A DNA stretch of 64,000 bases from NCBI GenBank assembly GCA_013396655.1, contig WBMV01008302.1, forward strand, positions 16,496 to 80,495, given 5' to 3'. Made by a program: the position numbers and the translations under genes. Below the pieces are notes generated by a model. That model was not told where the DNA came from and did not search any database. It worked only from the letters and a program-made list of their open reading frames with translations. Below, one piece after another: positions 61,701-64,000 of the stretch (position 1 is the stretch's first letter; every line of letters begins with the position of its first letter). The stretch comes from Campylorhamphus procurvoides. Taxonomy: Eukaryota; Chordata; Aves; Passeriformes; Dendrocolaptidae.

Positions 61701-64000
61701 AAGTGGTAATGGTGAAAAGGCTAAATGAAGCTGAAATAATTTATATCAATTGATCAGCTGACACAAAGCCTCAGCCTTACTTTATCATATCAGAGTATTG
61801 AAACTATAGTGCCCAAACTCTATTGTGATTTCTGGTGGGTTGTGTATTCATTTGTTAAGGTTGCTCAATCTGTTTGCTGTCATGTAAGGCTCTGGTTCAG
61901 TGTTATTAATATTGGACCACTACAGCACATGTGAAAAGAAAGCGGATTGGTATCAGAGAAGAAATTACATTTCTGCCCAGTTATCTGGAGACCCAAAATA
62001 TGATTCACACTGATGATGCTTTATACTTCTCTAAGTTATTCCTCATTCAGTACCAGTGCTAAGAGGACAGTAAATGCCTGATCTGTCATGCAGTCTGTGC
62101 AAACAAAGTTATACCATCCAAATTTCTGGAACAGATCTGAAGCAGTTCAGGTGAGTTGTCCTACTTCAGTGCCTTTCATTCCCCAGCTGTAGCACTTCAA
62201 TTCCCAGTTGCTAGGTACCCAGAGCCTCGCATGATTTCTCTTGGAACCACAGTTTAAGACAATTATCCCCAATTCTTTAAAATCCATCTGCTTTACTATT
62301 AAACTGATAAACTGTGAAGTCTTACCCTGTTGTGTATAATCTCCCTTCTTCAGAGCAGTTCAGCTGATGCACCATGGAGGTTGTCCATGCTTTCACTATG
62401 AAACATAAGATGTGTGTCCTCCCTGACTCACTGCTGCTGGACCTGACCCAGGCTGCCACGGATCTGTGAATAATACAGGAGTTTGCAGATAAGCAGGCCT
62501 TTGTTATTACATGACACCACTGCTGGTGGCAGGTAGTGTGGGATTAGAAAACTTCAGAAAATGGAAGAATCCAACCCCTATGTCTTTGGCTGATAACAAT
62601 GAAGATAATACTGCTGTTTCCAGGCCTAACTTTCATGAGAGCAGGTCCAGCTCAGCTGTCTAGGCAACATCTTCCCTATTTCTCCTTTTTCCAGAATAAG
62701 CACTAGCTTTCATAGCAGGGCAAAGGAAAGAAGCTGGCCTAGCTCCAGAATGAAGATAACCATCCTTACAGGGATCTCCAGCAGAGCCAGTGAGTCTGGT
62801 AGCAGCTGGTAGTGCAAGGCATGAACTCTTGAGCGGGTGCAGAAGATGCAGCTAGATTCTAGCTGTTTGTTTGCTTGGCCCCAGCACTGGATAAACATGG
62901 CTATTGTCATTCTACAGAGAAGATGGCTCTGGATGCAATCTAGTCATGTGTATATCTTCCCCTACTTTTCTACTAATGAACTCTACAAGAACAGCAAAGA
63001 AAGAATAGAGGGGTCTTGGAATATAGGACTTGGAAAACTGGTTAATATAGCAAAGGAGAGTTGAGAGCTGGCAGCAGATGAAGACCTTCAAAGTGCAACA
63101 TTTCAAGGGGAGTTCATTGGGTAAAAGTCCAAAATTTTAGGTGTTATTACACTTACGAGAAAAATGTAATTTGAAAGAAAAAAAAAAAAGGGATTGGAAG
63201 TAAATATGTTGACCTGTAAAGAATACACAGGGGAGAGTGTGAGAAAAGTACAGTCTCTTCCATCAGTCTTAGATCTTCTCTCTGCCTGACAGAAGGTATA
63301 AAAATGTTAAAGTGCTGCTATCAAGGAAGAAATTTTTGTGCATTTTCTTCTCATCCTCTCCCCTATTATCAAATATTCTATTTAATTTGTTGTCACTAAT
63401 TCCATAAAGTGTTATTATTAGCTGTTATTTTTTTTTTTTTACTTTTTCATTTCTGTTCAATTCTCAGAAAAGTATTCTGTAACTGGGAGTGGAATGTTAC
63501 ACAAATTTCTGGCCCAAATTACAATTTTAACAAAATCTGCCTTGGGAGAAAAATTCTTCCCCCTAGAAAAAGAACAATATTCACCATAATTTTTTACTGG
63601 ACTGTACAGAGTTTAACGAAATAAATGCACTTTATACTAAATAGTTGAACTAGTTGCTGGGCAATTAAAAATAGAAATATTATAGGATTTTTTTTAGTAG
63701 AAGTCTAACATTCTTCAATTTAGTCATCTTTTCAAATGTATTTGTTCTGCAAAATGAATAGCTGAACAGGAAAGAGAGTCTTGCAGATGGAAAGCACTGA
63801 TACAGCTACAGAAGTCATATAAAAATAATTTATTAGATTTATAGTCTTTTCCTACTTCTTTCTCTTCTTGTAGCTTGAGAAATGCCTGCCTGAGTGAAGT
63901 TCTACAGTTCTTTATTTTGGAGAAATACTTATTTTGTTTTAATAAATCAGGGCTTTCCTGTTTTCTCAATAAATCAGGGAAGGGAAGAAATCCTACTACT
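55789..64000. other. 8-kb stretch without a recognised gene
   Basis: AT-rich unique DNA up to the right edge. ORFs reach about 104 codons (56350-56664 minus, 60301-60588 minus) without domain features. T and A runs occur near 57020, 57380, 63180 and 63428. No CR1 or LTR is recognised here, which makes this, with 23746-37741, one of the two long repeat-poor stretches. Confidence 0.45.

Overview
This window looks like vertebrate, specifically avian, nuclear DNA. It is AT-rich and mostly non-coding. It carries many fragments of CR1, the main avian/reptilian LINE, in both orientations and of very different ages. It also holds a solo endogenous-retrovirus LTR of a type I associate with neoavian genomes, a MIR-like ancient SINE, and a long AAAG microsatellite containing one ambiguous base. 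There is no bacterial gene organisation, operon, CRISPR array or phage. The species cannot be read from the sequence.

Layout. 1-480 is a dense CpG island, the only promoter-like region; a gene probably starts at or just outside the left edge, but its direction is unproven. 481-1706 holds a pyrimidine tract (804-873) and a possible 20-nt microexon (907-926). A minus-strand CR1 lies at 1707-2000. 2001-8026 is featureless apart from short AT-rich stretches. 8027-10535 is a plus-strand CR1 cluster: an internally deleted young copy, a G4-forming purine tract, an ancient CR1, and the longest CR1 tail here. 16541-17195 is another ancient CR1. 18003-19297 holds two head-to-tail CR1s, and 20872-21440 holds two minus-strand CR1 3' parts side by side. 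A MIR-like element lies at 23535-23745. 23746-37741 is a roughly 14-kb stretch with no gene I can support, only one coding-looking minus-strand ORF (25270-25644) and scattered ancient repeat motifs. 37742-38440 is a GC-rich pocket next to a CR1. Further right are a CR1 (43247-43532), a CR1 ORF2 endonuclease fragment joined to a CR1 tail (48046-48766), a solo LTR (49142-49771) with a near-perfect 5-bp target duplication, a CR1 (52222-52438), a degraded possible gene remnant (54843-55160), the AAAG array (55557-55788), and about 8 kb of unremarkable DNA.

No complete protein-coding gene can be supported. The open reading frames are short and mostly fall in CR1 remnants, the CpG island, the microsatellite or random sequence. 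The window is best read as the 5' flank or a large intron of a gene at the left edge, or as intergenic DNA. I found no convincing new biological system. The points most worth checking are the CpG-island promoter, the possible G8/fibrocystin-like pseudogene, the unexplained GC-rich pocket, the minus-strand ORF near 25.4 kb and the recurrent ancient palindromic motif.
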